Shown here piece after piece: positions 13,901 through 23,719 of a DNA stretch of 64,000 bases. The stretch is from Ciona savignyi (Eukaryota; Chordata; Ascidiacea; Phlebobranchia; Cionidae): NCBI GenBank assembly GCA_000149265.1, contig CH003021.1:888462-952461 (forward strand), written 5' to 3'. The position numbers and the translations under genes were made by a program. Position 1 is the stretch's first letter. Each line of letters starts with the position of its first letter. The notes beneath the pieces were generated by a model. It had not been told where the DNA came from. It did not search any database and worked only from the letters and a program-made list of their open reading frames with translations.

Positions 13901-15367
13901 TGTACGTAGACTGCTCATGGTAGATATAGTAATTGGAAGACTGTTGAGTAGATTGTCTGAATATATTAGGGTCTATTTAGCTAAAGGGTTAATCATAAAT
14001 AATTAATAGCCAGATACCAACCTTTCACTAAGAGACTTTGTAACATTTTCAGCTCCCCGATTGAATCTGGAAGTTCAGTTAATTTGTTCCTTTCAACATT
14101 CAGCACCTGTAAATGCATAATTTTCAATTCCGTAATAAACCTTAATTGAAAAAAAACATGCGTATTGATAATGTAGCCTAATAATTTCTTTACACTATCT
14201 AGGCATAAAATAAGAGAATCACCTAACTCATAAAATATTAATAAACACTGTCATGGAAAGAGCTGCCGCTACCCCTATGTGGAAATCTGGTGTGATGTAA
14301 TTGTAACATCGTTATTCTAGAATAGAATAAAACTCTAGATTCTAAAATATTATTCCAAAATAATTCAAGAATACTCTTGCCCCTTTACATTTACCTAATT
14401 TTACCTGCAGATTGCCAAGAACTCCCAGATCAGAAGGTAATGATGTCAGTACATTGTTATGCAAATCCAATACCTAAAATGAAAACAAAATTATGAATTC
14501 TATGTAAAAGAACATTTTTTTACATTCACATATCTAGTTCCTTAAACTTCCCAAAGCGCTAGGCCTATAAAATAAAAAAAATCGATAATATGCACACCAA
14601 ACTTATTGATCAGAATTAAATTATTTTGGTGTAACATGGAAAATGATGCAACATTTAAAAGTGAATATACAGTAGAATTACAAATAAAAAATGAAATCTA
14701 AAATCGATGGGTTTAACGAATATTTAAAAAATCCCAACAGAAAATTATGTAGTAAATTGGCACCGTCAAGAGAGTTTTTTAATCTATCATAGTAAATATA
14801 CTAAACTAAACTGTAACCCTAACCACTCACTAGTCATTGCCCCATTTTCGTTCCTTGTTTATTATTTCAATTAGTAGTTAGGCTATCAAAGTTTTTGTCT
14901 TGGAATTTATTTTAAAAAATCACCAAACTATGTAAAATTCTTCTTAAACATAGTTTAATGACAAGTTAGTGGCTAGAATTTCCCACGATGTTTTGGTTAA
15001 TTATACAGCACACTACCAACCAACAGAGATTACCAGGGGAATTGGACATTTTCATTATACATCGTTGTGAAAATTAATGCACAGCAAAGTGTAACCTCAT
15101 TCATATAATACTTACTCGAAGAGACACAAGACAGGTTGTTTTCCCTCCTTGTTTAAGCGACTTTAAGAAGTTGGAGTGCAGTAGTAGACTTTCGGTGAGC
15201 AATACCCGACATTGACCAAACATTTGGTTCGGGACGGCATATAATTCACATTCGCTCAAGTCAAATATTCTATCTGGATTCTCTTTAGCCAGGACCATAA
15301 GGTGTTCAAATCTTTGCTTGGCATTTTTACTTTGTTTCTTACTTTTAAACACGCCTAAAGTTGGCAT
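4970..15367 (-). CDS. LRSAM1: LRSAM1-type E3 ubiquitin ligase (LRR, coiled coil, SAM, PSAP, RING)
   Basis: A RING E3 ligase that ubiquitinates TSG101 and acts in ESCRT sorting and antibacterial autophagy. Exons in transcript order: 15116-15367, 14405-14473, 14022-14106, 13786-13956, 12097-12144, 11635-11738, 11399-11437, 10853-10975, 10358-10445, 9293-9344, 9104-9219, 8676-8863, 8000-8155, 7649-7744, 6472-6570, 5934-6106, 5508-5685, 4970-5092. They sum to 2160 nt, i.e. 719 aa against 723 in human. The N-terminus opens MPTLGVFKSKKQ. Leucine-rich repeats span about 80-190 (VLDLHNNVLTSLPSDLG, VLNVERNKLTELPDSIG). The conserved GLEYIPPSHQ follows, then an ezrin-like coiled coil (about 255-560), a SAM domain (563-619), a PSAP tetrapeptide for TSG101 UEV binding (657-660) and a C-terminal RING with C672xxC675, C687GH689, C693xxC696 and C703xxC706. 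Introns hold a SINE (6120-6413) and two hAT elements (6698-7319, 13090-13720). Confidence 0.96.
6120..6413 (-). mobile_element. Decayed tRNA-derived SINE in LRSAM1 intron 15
   Basis: Matches the window's SINE family in reverse: TGAATGGGAAAAGCAAGG near 6153, CACCGTCGGGTTACC near 6209, GGTTCAGGCAATG near 6303, and GACGCACTC near 6380. It fills most of the 365-bp intron. Diverged from the family core, so an old copy. Confidence 0.75.
6698..7319. mobile_element. Non-autonomous hAT-like element, TIR CAGGGTTCGAATTAA
   Basis: Perfect terminal inverted repeat CAGGGTTCGAATTAA at both ends, with GCGAA-rich palindromic sequence just inside each (TCGCGAATCG left, GCGAATCGTTT right). The flanks read TACCCCAG at 6693-6700 and at 7320-7327. 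The left copy shares its CAG with the element end, as if CAGCAG had contracted to CAG. The interior has no transposase coding. Lies in LRSAM1 intron 14. Confidence 0.78.
7954..7994. repeat. Two-copy 19-bp tandem repeat
   Basis: The unit AAAGTAATAAAGAAAGCCA occurs twice head to tail, ending a few bases from the splice donor of LRSAM1 exon 13 (donor at 7998-7999). A simple duplication; no function implied. Confidence 0.85.
13090..13720. mobile_element. Non-autonomous hAT (Charlie-like) element with 8-bp TSD
   Basis: Starts CAGTGGTTCTCAAAC and ends GTTTGAGAAACACTG, the classic hAT-Charlie type terminal inverted repeat. It is flanked on both sides by the identical 8-bp duplication CAGTATAC (13082-13089 and 13721-13728). 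The interior next to each end repeats GGCACAC motifs. No intact transposase frame. Lies in LRSAM1 intron 4. Confidence 0.93.
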
Positions 15368-15426
15368 ATCGTAACAGATACCTGAAAATTATTTAAATAC
15401 AACTATTAACGTATATAATTCACAGA

Positions 15427-15716
15427 TTAGTCTGCTGGGTCAGTGCGTTGTCTCTAACCAAAGGTTTGCAGGTTCAAAACTGGACTCTAGCTAGTTGGTT
15501 GTGTCCTTGGGCAAGGCACTTAACAGATGTCTAAACCCAGCGAATAAATGAGCTACTAAATTAAAGGACTGTGTGAATTATACACAACACACTCCAATAG
15601 CTCCGGTTACCTGACTGTGGGCGTGAGGTGATCTAACAATTGCACGTTTGTTAACCTCCTTGGTTTTCCCATTCATGTGAATAAACATGAATCCATGAAT
15701 ATCATATCCATAAATT
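15427..15716 (+). mobile_element. tRNA-derived SINE between TSTD2 and LRSAM1
   Basis: Plus-orientation copy of the SINE family. It has a tRNA-like head (GTCAGTGCGTTGTCTCTAACC, then GGTTTGCAGGTTCAAAACTGG resembling a B box), the core GTTGTGTCCTTGGGCAAGGC, then CTTGGTTTTCCCATTC and a 3' end of CATGAATATCATATCC. Diverged, so an old insertion in the 525-bp gap separating two same-strand genes. Confidence 0.8.
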
Positions 15717-15891
15717 CTAAAAAGTTAAAATTTAACTATCAGTTTTGGCAAAATCGTATGGCTCAATTTGACATACACAAACATACAATATATATGTTTT
15801 AATATTTCATTAGGACTTTTTTGGTCTGATATAAAGTTAAAAAATGTATTTCTTTAATTTTTAATATAGCAGATATGTCATGTTATACACG

Positions 15892-17193
15892 TTAAATTTC
15901 TTTTACTGTTCGTTCCCTTATTTCCGTGCACTTGCAGTGTTTAAGAACACATTTTTGTTTTGCATTTTCTGCACAGTTGTCACAGCATGTAGTTACACCT
16001 TTGTCCCTACATGATTTGCATATCAATACCAACTGGCAGCATCCATTCGTTGTGCAAAGTTCATAAGTATCACAAAGAGTTGGACAATAAATACAACTTG
16101 ACACTACAGTGTGTTCCTTGCCACTGATATTAATTCCAAAACGGTTATCAAACACGAAAAGCTTTCCTTTATAAAAATCGCTATGGGGAAACTGTTCAAG
16201 GTATTTATGTATGCCTCCTTTTAACTGGTAAACCTCCAAGCAGTTTGTAGATTGTTGTATATAAGCAGAGGCTCTTTCACAGCGGATTCCACCAGTACAG
16301 TATGAGAGGACTTTTCTGTTCTTAAACAGCTCCTGGTTTTTGTCCACATATTCCTTAAAGTAGCTAAACTTTCTAAGATCTGGTTTCAGTGCACCGTCAA
16401 AAAATCCTATTTTGCTTTCATAGAAATTGCGGCAATCTAACAAAAGTGTTTCGTTACCAGCACTTAAATGGCCAGATTCACTTAGCTCTTCTAGCTTTTC
16501 ATGAAATTCTTTAGGACTTAAGTGGTTCCCCTGTGCAGGTTTTAATTTTTCAGAATTTATACCAAGCGTGCAAAGCTCAGAATAAACTCCAACTTTCAAA
16601 CCGTCAAAACAGGAACCATTTCCTTTACTTGTTTTAAAATCGTCTCGCGACATCTCTTTAAAGGAATCAAGCTTAAGAACACCCTCTATATATTTTTCAG
16701 TAGAACAGTTGCAGCCTTCTACAGTTCCATTAATTCCTTCATTGGCAATTCTTATTTTTCCAGATAGTTTTAACTCTTGACACAATCTTCTCTGCCACAT
16801 TTCAACATCCCCTGTTTTTCCAGTGAAGTTTGTGTAAAAGTAGTACAAGAGAACGGTAAAGTCACCTTCACATTTGCAAACAAAGTTCTCCCTGCAGGTT
16901 GTTTCTTCAAAACAGGAATTCGAGTCCAATGCTTTGCCATGACATACATCTATGTTTCGTTTTCTAGGCAACACCTTTTCCTCCATGTTTTCGTCTTGAA
17001 GCATTTTGAGTTCATCTCTATGGAACTGAGACACATGCTTATGGATTGTTGATTTGTCATTAAAACTCAATTCACAACATTGCCAGGCTGTCTCCCTGGT
17101 GTTGTCTACTAGGAGAGATGCTACGTATTCTGAAAACTTTATTTTGTCCGTCACTTTGGCCAAGTATTTTTCCGAAACATGTTTCACCTTCAT
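15892..17193 (-). CDS. TSTD2: Rhodanese-domain protein of TSTD2 / TrhO (UPF0176) type
   Basis: An uninterrupted 433-codon frame. Residues about 110-200 form the ferredoxin-like N-terminal domain of the YceA/TrhO family (motifs LLYYFYTNF, GKIRIANEGINGTVEG). Residues about 225-335 are the rhodanese domain, with LLDCRNFYESKIGFFDGA and the active-site loop YCTGGIRCERAS (Cys299, with Cys305 alongside). The N-terminus has a C2H2-like stretch (CCELSFNDKSTIHKHVSQFH, about 39-58), as in animal TSTD2. The C-terminus (about 365-430) is Cys-rich and probably binds zinc. Bacterial TrhO hydroxylates wobble uridine in tRNA; the animal protein's reaction is not established, so function is inferred from family. 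No introns, unlike its neighbours. Upstream of LRSAM1 on the same strand, but 525 bp away with a SINE between, so cotranscription is unlikely. Confidence 0.92.
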   Translation of the reverse strand: MKVKHVSEKYLAKVTDKIKFSEYVASLLVDNTRETAWQCCELSFNDKSTIHKHVSQFHRDELKMLQDENMEEKVLPRKRNIDVCHGKALDSNSCFEETTCRENFVCKCEGDFTVLLYYFYTNFTGKTGDVEMWQRRLCQELKLSGKIRIANEGINGTVEGCNCSTEKYIEGVLKLDSFKEMSRDDFKTSKGNGSCFDGLKVGVYSELCTLGINSEKLKPAQGNHLSPKEFHEKLEELSESGHLSAGNETLLLDCRNFYESKIGFFDGALKPDLRKFSYFKEYVDKNQELFKNRKVLSYCTGGIRCERASAYIQQSTNCLEVYQLKGGIHKYLEQFPHSDFYKGKLFVFDNRFGINISGKEHTVVSSCIYCPTLCDTYELCTTNGCCQLVLICKSCRDKGVTTCCDNCAENAKQKCVLKHCKCTEIRERTVKEI

Positions 17194-17283
17194 AATTAAC
17201 TTATCACAAAAATGCCTAAAAGGTTCCTTAGATTCATAAATTTAATGTTATTTAAATTAGTAGCCTTACTCTTCTTTCTAAAC

Positions 17284-17624
17284 CAGTGGTTCCCAACCTT
17301 TTTTAGTGTCGGGGCCAAATTTCAAATTTTAGAATACGTATGGAGCCGCATGAAAACATGAAAACACACTGCTTTAAGAAAACAGTGACGTAACAATAGC
17401 AGCCTTTTCACAACTTTCCTTGCCTCTAATCTTAACTATGAAGTTAAAACTCTTTTCCCAGCCTTCAAACTAAGCAAGGGTTGTTTTAGAATACCTATTT
17501 TATTTTTTTTATTATTAGAATCAGATTCTAATATATTTAGGGGATTTTCAAAGGTCAATGAGAGCCGCAAGAAGGCTAGCTGGGAGCCGCATGCGGCTCT
17601 CGGAGCCGCGGTTGGGAATCACTG
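17284..17624. mobile_element. Short hAT (Charlie-like) element with 8-bp TSD
   Basis: Begins CAGTGGTTCCCAACC and ends GGTTGGGAATCACTG, hAT-type inverted termini. The 8-bp flank TTCTAAAC occurs on both sides (17276-17283 and 17625-17632). Next to the right end it has GAGCCGC repeats (GGAGCCGCATGCGGCTCTCGG). At 341 bp it is a non-coding deletion derivative. It lies 90 bp upstream of the TSTD2 start, so it sits in or near that gene's promoter. Confidence 0.93.
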
Positions 17625-17878
17625 TTCTAAACAGTCGTTGTTATTGTGACGCCTCATGACATGTGACCAAAACCATAGAATACTAACTTCTGTAAGTTAG
17701 TATTCTATGCCAAAACATTATATTTGTTGATATGACGTCATAATCATTGAAGCAATAATTCAATAAATTAATTATTAGGACCATAGAAATCGTAATAGCT
17801 TAAACTGCAGCGAAGAGAGTACGAAAGTAAAAAAAATACTCAATCACCAGATCGGGGCCTCTGGCACTATCCTTTGTC

Positions 17879-17911
17879 ACTGTCGGGATAAACATGAATA
17901 TCCTATCCTAA
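17879..17911 (+). mobile_element. SINE 3'-end fragment
   Basis: GGGATAAACATGAATATCC followed by TATCCTAAATA matches the last 30 or so bases of the SINE family in plus orientation; nothing of the head remains. Confidence 0.6.
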
Positions 17912-17974
17912 ATAAATTTGTAAGATAATGCATTAAGCCTAAACATCTTGGTATCGAAACAGGTCGAGGGGGTA

Positions 17975-18152
17975 TGATAGGATATTCATGTTTATCCCCG
18001 TAAATGGGAAAACCAAGAGGGTTAATACACGGGCAATCGTCAGATCACCTCGCGCCCACCGTCGGGTTACCGGAGCTATTGCAGTATGATGCGTATAATA
18101 GACACGTTCCTTCAATTTGGTAAAACCCACTGATCCGCTGGTTTCAGGCAAT
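17975..18152 (-). mobile_element. SINE copy lacking its tRNA head
   Basis: Reverse-orientation SINE (GGATATTCATGTTTATCCCC ... CACCGTCGGGTTACCGG ... TTTCAGGCAATG). It stops at GGCAAT exactly where the next copy's GGATA tail begins. The tRNA-related part is missing, as expected if the next element inserted into it and the head was lost, or if the two were joined by recombination. Confidence 0.85.
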
Positions 18153-18453
18153 GGATAGGATAGGATAGGATATTCATCTTTATTTCCGTGAATGGGAAAA
18201 CCAAGGGGGTTAACACACGGGCAATCGTCAGATCACCTCGCGCCCATCGTCGGGTTACCGGAGCTATTGCAGTGTGTTGTATATGATAGACACGTTCCTT
18301 CAATTTGGTTGAACCCATTAATCCGCTGGGTTCAGGCAATGTCCGTAAAGTGCCTTGCCCAAGGACACAACCGACTAGCTAGCGACCAGTTTCGCACCTG
18401 CAACCTTTCGATTGAAAGGCGACGCACTTAACCGTTAGACCAACGGGCCGGAC
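18153..18453 (-). mobile_element. Near full-length tRNA-derived SINE
   Basis: Reverse orientation. Starts at the (GGATA)n tail and ends at the tRNA-like head GTTAGACCAACGGGCCGGAC. Read on the minus strand, the head gives an A-box-like TTGGTCTAACGG and a B-box-like GGTTGCAGGTGCGAAAC. The best preserved member in the window and a useful family reference, about 300 bp. Confidence 0.92.
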
Positions 18454-19982
18454 AAATGTCACAACTAAAACACTAAACCACCAGACTAGCCGGTCGGAGA
18501 GAAAGTCGGTTGTGTTGTTGTGACAAGTAAACAACGTAGATTTATACTGTACTAAAAGTAAAAGGTGGTCTTAATTATATAGCCTACAACACATCGCAAT
18601 ATCCCGGTTAAACATGTTGGGAGCTGTGTAATCTAACCAGTATACTTTTTTGGTATTTTTTGATTACGCTCTTTACACAATCACAAGGTAGTTCATTTTC
18701 GTCACCTACAACTTTTTTTTACAGTGTAAAGTGAATAATCCTTATCAGTCCCGAAATATTGGCTGTTATATAACAATCAGTCCCTAACATTGATAAAAAG
18801 GTCGCCATGCTTATATTATTGGGTCTGCCAGCATTTTTCTACCACAATTTATCCAGAATTTACCACTGTATATCCAAACCATTCTAGCTAAAACCACCAA
18901 AAATTTAAACTCTATTGGACATGTTTTTCCTTATTATTTAATTAACAAATGCACAATCAGCTGACGCGTGGCTTTTTAACATTTCTATGTGTTATGTATT
19001 ATTACGATGGCGTTCTGGAATCTGGTAGCTGGAAACAAAGCGTACAATCAATATAATAAAGTACTTCTTATTTAAAGGGCAGTTAAGTGGTACTTTAAGA
19101 TGTATTCCTAGCATATCTGCTGCATTTAGCAGTGTTAGGATTCTAGCTTATTATAGTTGTACTGGAGCTTTAACAAACTAGTAAAACAAATATCAAAGAA
19201 TTTCTTAAAATAATGTAGCCTAAATATAGATTTCTTATAGGACAGTACACTCGTACAGTATCTCTGACTCTGACACTTGTAAATTGTATTCTTTGATTTT
19301 ACAGTATTGTACTCTTTTTTTTTCTTTTCTGGTATAATAAGTATGGCAGTCCAACGTGTTAAATTAATCTGATATCAACTACGTATATAGCTTGGTGGTT
19401 TATTGTGTTGTCTTTCAAGATGTTGCCTGAACCCAGAGGATTAAAACTAAAATAGCAGCAACGTCTTAATAACTTGCTACACACTGCAATATCTTTGGTA
19501 ACTTGTTTGTGAGATTTATCAAGACGTATTTGTGGATAAATACTTCAATGTTATATTCCAACCTGCCAGTATACAAATGCCAGATCCATCCATCCATGCT
19601 GAAAATTTATCTAGTACTGTATTTTTTCATCCACCAGTATTCAATATTCTGAACCGACTTAATATTCTGAACCGGAATAAAGCATAGTCATACTACTTCT
19701 ACTAAGCATAGTCGTACTTGAGGTACTACTAAACAACTGTGTATTCGTATTGTTGACAAGTCAATAAATTAAGATTAGCTTGATCTAGTGGATACAAATG
19801 GGCTGTTCAAAATTAGGTGTACCGGAATCTGTCACTTGCATAACATAGTAATTTTGCCATAGTACGGTGTGTCAGTTTATAGATTTTAACATCTAAAACT
19901 AGCATGTGACATTTAAGAAATTTCTTAGTTGTATTATCTGAGTTGTATGCTTATTACGTTTTTTTTAACAGGTTACATAAGC
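18454..19982. other. Intergenic region before CCDC186
   Basis: AT-rich. Contains a short direct repeat (AATATTCTGAACCG twice near 19650-19670) and no supported coding sequence. The divergent promoters of TSTD2 and CCDC186 presumably lie in this and the preceding stretch. A pyrimidine-rich 3' splice site (TTTTTTTAACAG, ending at 19971) precedes the CCDC186 start by 11 bases. Confidence 0.5.
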
Positions 19983-22591
19983 ATGGAAGTCATTGAAAAC
20001 AAAGTAAATTTGACCANNNNNNNNNNNNNNNNNNNNNNNNNNNNNNNNNNNNNNNNNNNNNNNNNNNNNNNNNNNNNNNNNNNNNNNNNNNNNNNNNNNN
20101 NNNNNNNNNNNNNNNNAAGGAAGATGTTGATTCCCCAGAAAATACAACAACAGAATGTGAAAATTGTAATGAATGTAACAGTAGTGAGGAGAACGATTTA
20201 AATGAAAATGAATGTAAAGAGCGTTTAAATATCGATCAAAATGATTCTCTGTCAATTCAAGATCAGCTAGACAACGGACAAACCAATGAAAATGATGCAT
20301 CTGATAATGGGCATGCAAATAATGTAAAACAATTATTAAGTAATGATCATTCCGAAAAATGTGAGGAAAATGATGAAGTTGTAGTGTCAAATGAAATAGA
20401 TTCAAAAGTTGCATCACTTGTGTTTACTGATGGACGAGTTGTACAGTTGAATTATGTCAACATCGGAACTAAAGACACTCTTGTGGGTTTAAATGTGGCT
20501 GTGAGCAATTTTTTGCATGATTCCTCATCATTAAATTTGTTTCATTGGTCAAGTAAAGGTGTTCATGAAAAAGTATCTGCTGATCTCGAAAAGGAAATTT
20601 CATGTTTAAGAGATGAATACCAGACCTTAGAGTGTCAGAATTTGGAACTGAACCAAAACTTAAGGCAATTGCAGGAAAAATTGTCTGCTCATGATGTAGC
20701 AGCAAAACGAACAATTGCAAGGCTCCAACAGGATTCTGAAAATAAAATTAAAGAGCTTAACAAAATGTGTGCCCAAGTGAAAAGTGAACAGCAAACTTCT
20801 GTGATGAATTTTGCAAGGAGGGAAAAAGAGGTGCTAGATTTGAGGCAGAAGAAGGATGCAGCCGAGATGTATGCAAGAAACACAACAAAGGAGCGCGAAA
20901 GAGCAGTCGCACAGTTAAAAACGGTAAAAGCAGATTTCATAAAATGCAAAAACATGCTAGAAAGAAAGGAGGGTGAATACAATGCTCAAAAACAAGAAGT
21001 GGAAAAACTGAAGGAAGAAATAAACTCTCAAATCATAAAAGTTCGGTGGGCTCAAAACAAATTGAAAACAGAAGTGGATAGCCACAAAGAAACAAAGGAA
21101 AAATGTGACAAGATGGTTGCTGAGATACAGCAGGCAAAAGAAGAAACTGAGCAAATCAGAAAAAATTGTCAAGGTATGATAAAGACCTATCAAGAGTCTG
21201 AGGAAATTAAATCAAATGCTTTGGACATTGAACTTAAAGAAAAGCTCCAGACTTTAAATGAAAAAGAAACTGAAACTATGGAGGTGCGTGCTGTGCTAAA
21301 ACAAAAGAGTGAAGAACTAAATATGATAAAAATAAAGCACAAAGATTTGCTCGAAGAAGAAAAAGTTTTAAAATCAAGAGTAGAGTGTTTGGAAACTGAA
21401 CGGTTAAACAACGACCAAGTTTTACGTGGATATGAAGAAGTGATGAACAAACAAAAACTCAGTGCTGGTGATATGGCAGATAGACTTCAAGCTATGGACA
21501 AATTACAGGAGGAACTGGCTACTGTTACCACTGAATGCAATGAAATAAAATGTGCTTTAGAAGAAGCAACTGAAAAATGTGAAACTGCTCTTTCAGATCT
21601 AGCATGTAAAGAAGAAAAGGAGCAAGAATTGCTCCAATTTACGGAAAGAATGAGCTCCAAAAACACAGAGCTTGCTGTAAAAGTTGAGGAGCTGAATACA
21701 AAAGTAACATTCCAAACAGAAGAAATAGATTCTCTTAAAGGTGAAAAGGTTCAACTACTTTCAGAAATTCAAAATGTAAGCACTACCCTTAGTCAACAAA
21801 TGTCATCGAGCCAAAAGTCAACCACGGATATGACATCCCGCCTTCAAGAAAAAGAGAAAACTATTTGCCAATTACTTCTCCAAATTGAAGACTTAAAAGA
21901 TGAAATGCGAACTGTTAAAAGAAAAAATAATGCATGTGTTAAAGATTTAACAAGACAGTTAACTCAAGCTAAAAGGAAAATGGATAACGCCGATGCTCTT
22001 TCAAATTCTTCAGGGCCCACAAGTACTAATCATAGTGCAGACTGTGGTAGCATGGGTAGCAGAGCCAGCTCGACAAATTCTCTTGATCGAATGCATTCAT
22101 ATCCTGAAACAAATGGAAGTGCAAATCCCTCTTATGAACATGTTTCAGTACCTGAAACTACTATTACGGGTCCAGGGGCAGGTCCTGCTGACAGGCAAAT
22201 GCTGATTGAAAGGATTGTACGTCTTCAGCAGATACATGCAAAGAAAAATGACAAGATTGATTTTCTTCAAGAACACGTACAGCAGCTAGTGGAGGAGCTG
22301 CAAAAGAAACACCGACTAATTCAGCACTATGTCATGAGAGAGGAGGCTGGTGTTTTGGCCCCTCCTCGTGAAAACAAAGACTCCAAACCTAAACATGGAC
22401 TAACCCTTGATTTATCCCTCGAAATAAACAGAAAAATGCAATCTGTTTTAGAGGACACCTTATTAAAAAACATAACTTTAAAAGAAAGTTTAGAAATGCT
22501 TGGGAAAAGAAGTTCAAAAATTACAGGTGAAAAAAACTACAACTTAGTACCAAAGCATATTTTATTTTTTGAATTAATTATATTTATATAA
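19983..22591 (+). CDS. CCDC186: CCDC186 (C10orf118 / CCCP-1) coiled-coil protein, gap inside
   Basis: CCDC186/CCCP-1 is a Golgi-associated coiled-coil protein that works with RAB2 and EARP in dense-core vesicle maturation. The likely start is ATG at 19983 (MEVIENKVNLT), which runs into 100 Ns. After the gap an open frame continues from 20117: an acidic Asn/Glu-rich segment to about 20400, then long coiled coil. Near the C-terminus are the family's most conserved blocks: IERIVRLQQIHAKKNDKIDF, HVQQLVEELQKK, IQHYVMREEAG, and LTLDLSLEINRKMQSVLEDT followed by LLKNITLKESLEMLG. A Ser/Thr-rich linker (SNSSGPTSTNHS onward) separates the coils. The last 20 or so residues (after SSKITG) are hydrophobic and unlike the family. 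CAG|GTGAAA at 22526 could be a splice donor, so the true C-terminus may lie in an exon I could not find. Frame across the gap cannot be tested. Confidence 0.9.
20017..20116. other. Assembly gap (100 N)
   Basis: Exactly 100 Ns, the usual placeholder for a gap of unknown length. It falls within the CCDC186 coding region, so the N-terminal sequence is incomplete. Confidence 0.97.
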
Positions 22592-23713
22592 CTATTAACT
22601 CTGTCAACATTAAAAGTTAAAACATATATATGGGGCTTATGGGCTACCGTTATATCATATGTGCTTTGTGCTCAGTGAACTGTATTAACTACTTTATTAT
22701 CAGCCACTTTTAAAAAATCGGCTTGTTTTTACAGTCATCATAAAGAGCACTAACATTATGTTCAGTTCTTGCCAAACATATAATGCACATGGAGCCATGG
22801 ATATAAATGTTTTCTGCAATGGAGAAGGCTAACATAGTAGTACAACAAAACTTTCCATATGTATTTACTTCCTTGTGTTTGTGATGTAGCAATTTCCAAA
22901 ACCTATTTCCCATACATATTTAGATGGAGTTGTGACTTGTACCCTTTTTGCTCAATTTTTTTGTTCCCTATGAACAAGAAGCCCTAAAATCAAATGTTAT
23001 TGCATGACCACAATGCTGATTACCCCAACTCAAAGTTCTAGTCAGGGAATGTGTTTGTATACTGATGGTGTCAGTCAAATAGCACCAATTGTTATATTCC
23101 TCCAGAATTTACTATATGTTTTATATACCGATATTTTTTGTTTGTATATTTTCCAAAGTATATTCGTTTACTGCACTTGTTTATTTCAGTAGTGATTGTT
23201 TTATGTTAGTTACTGTTTATGTGCATACCAAAACATTTGTTAACCAGCCTTTGTTATTACCTTTAATGTGAAATCTTTGTCCTAAATTTTAACCAACATA
23301 TCACAGTTACAGAACAGTTTTTTTAAACCATCCCCTTAACGTAAATGTAAGTTGAAGTACATTTGTAACGTATATATATATATATCTATTTAATAGTGAA
23401 TTTAATGTTCACTATCATTTTAAGCTATAAAGGCAAAATAGTGGTGCAAATAATATAAATAGTATCAGTGTATTTTAACTTTCAACAACTTTTTTTGCAA
23501 AATTTGGCATTTTGTTTACTTGGTACCATTCCAAGAATTTTTTTTAGTGTCCATGCCAGTCTGTACGTGGAATTGTAAACAGTCAACAAATACCTGGTTT
23601 TCTATTAACTTGGTGGTGCTGGGTCAGTTTAAATGAGTTTTGGACGTACTTCACCCATCCTACAAGGGCTTTTACTTTTTATATAATTACCCTGTGCAAT
23701 GTTACTGTGCTAG

Positions 23714-23719
23714 AATAAA
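23714..23719 (+). terminator. Candidate poly(A) signal for CCDC186
   Basis: AATAAA in TAGAATAAACTAG, 1.1 kb after the stop; the first clear canonical hexamer downstream. The intervening 22592-23713 is AT-rich, with a short TA run near 23372-23387, and is read here as 3' UTR or a terminal intron plus UTR. Confidence 0.35.

Noticed and set aside
18192..18431. Repeated protein-like frame seen at 18.2, 39.1 and 57.8 kb
   Set aside because: All copies are translations of the tRNA-derived SINE, so the similarity is due to the repeat and not a gene family.
18153..18453. tRNA gene from the A- and B-box-like motifs
   Set aside because: The motifs are the degenerate head of a multi-copy SINE with a GGATA tail; no proper cloverleaf.
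20469..21450. Several minus-strand frames under the CCDC186 coiled coil
   Set aside because: Glu/Lys-rich coiled-coil codons give Phe/Leu/Ser-rich antisense frames by composition; shadows, not genes.
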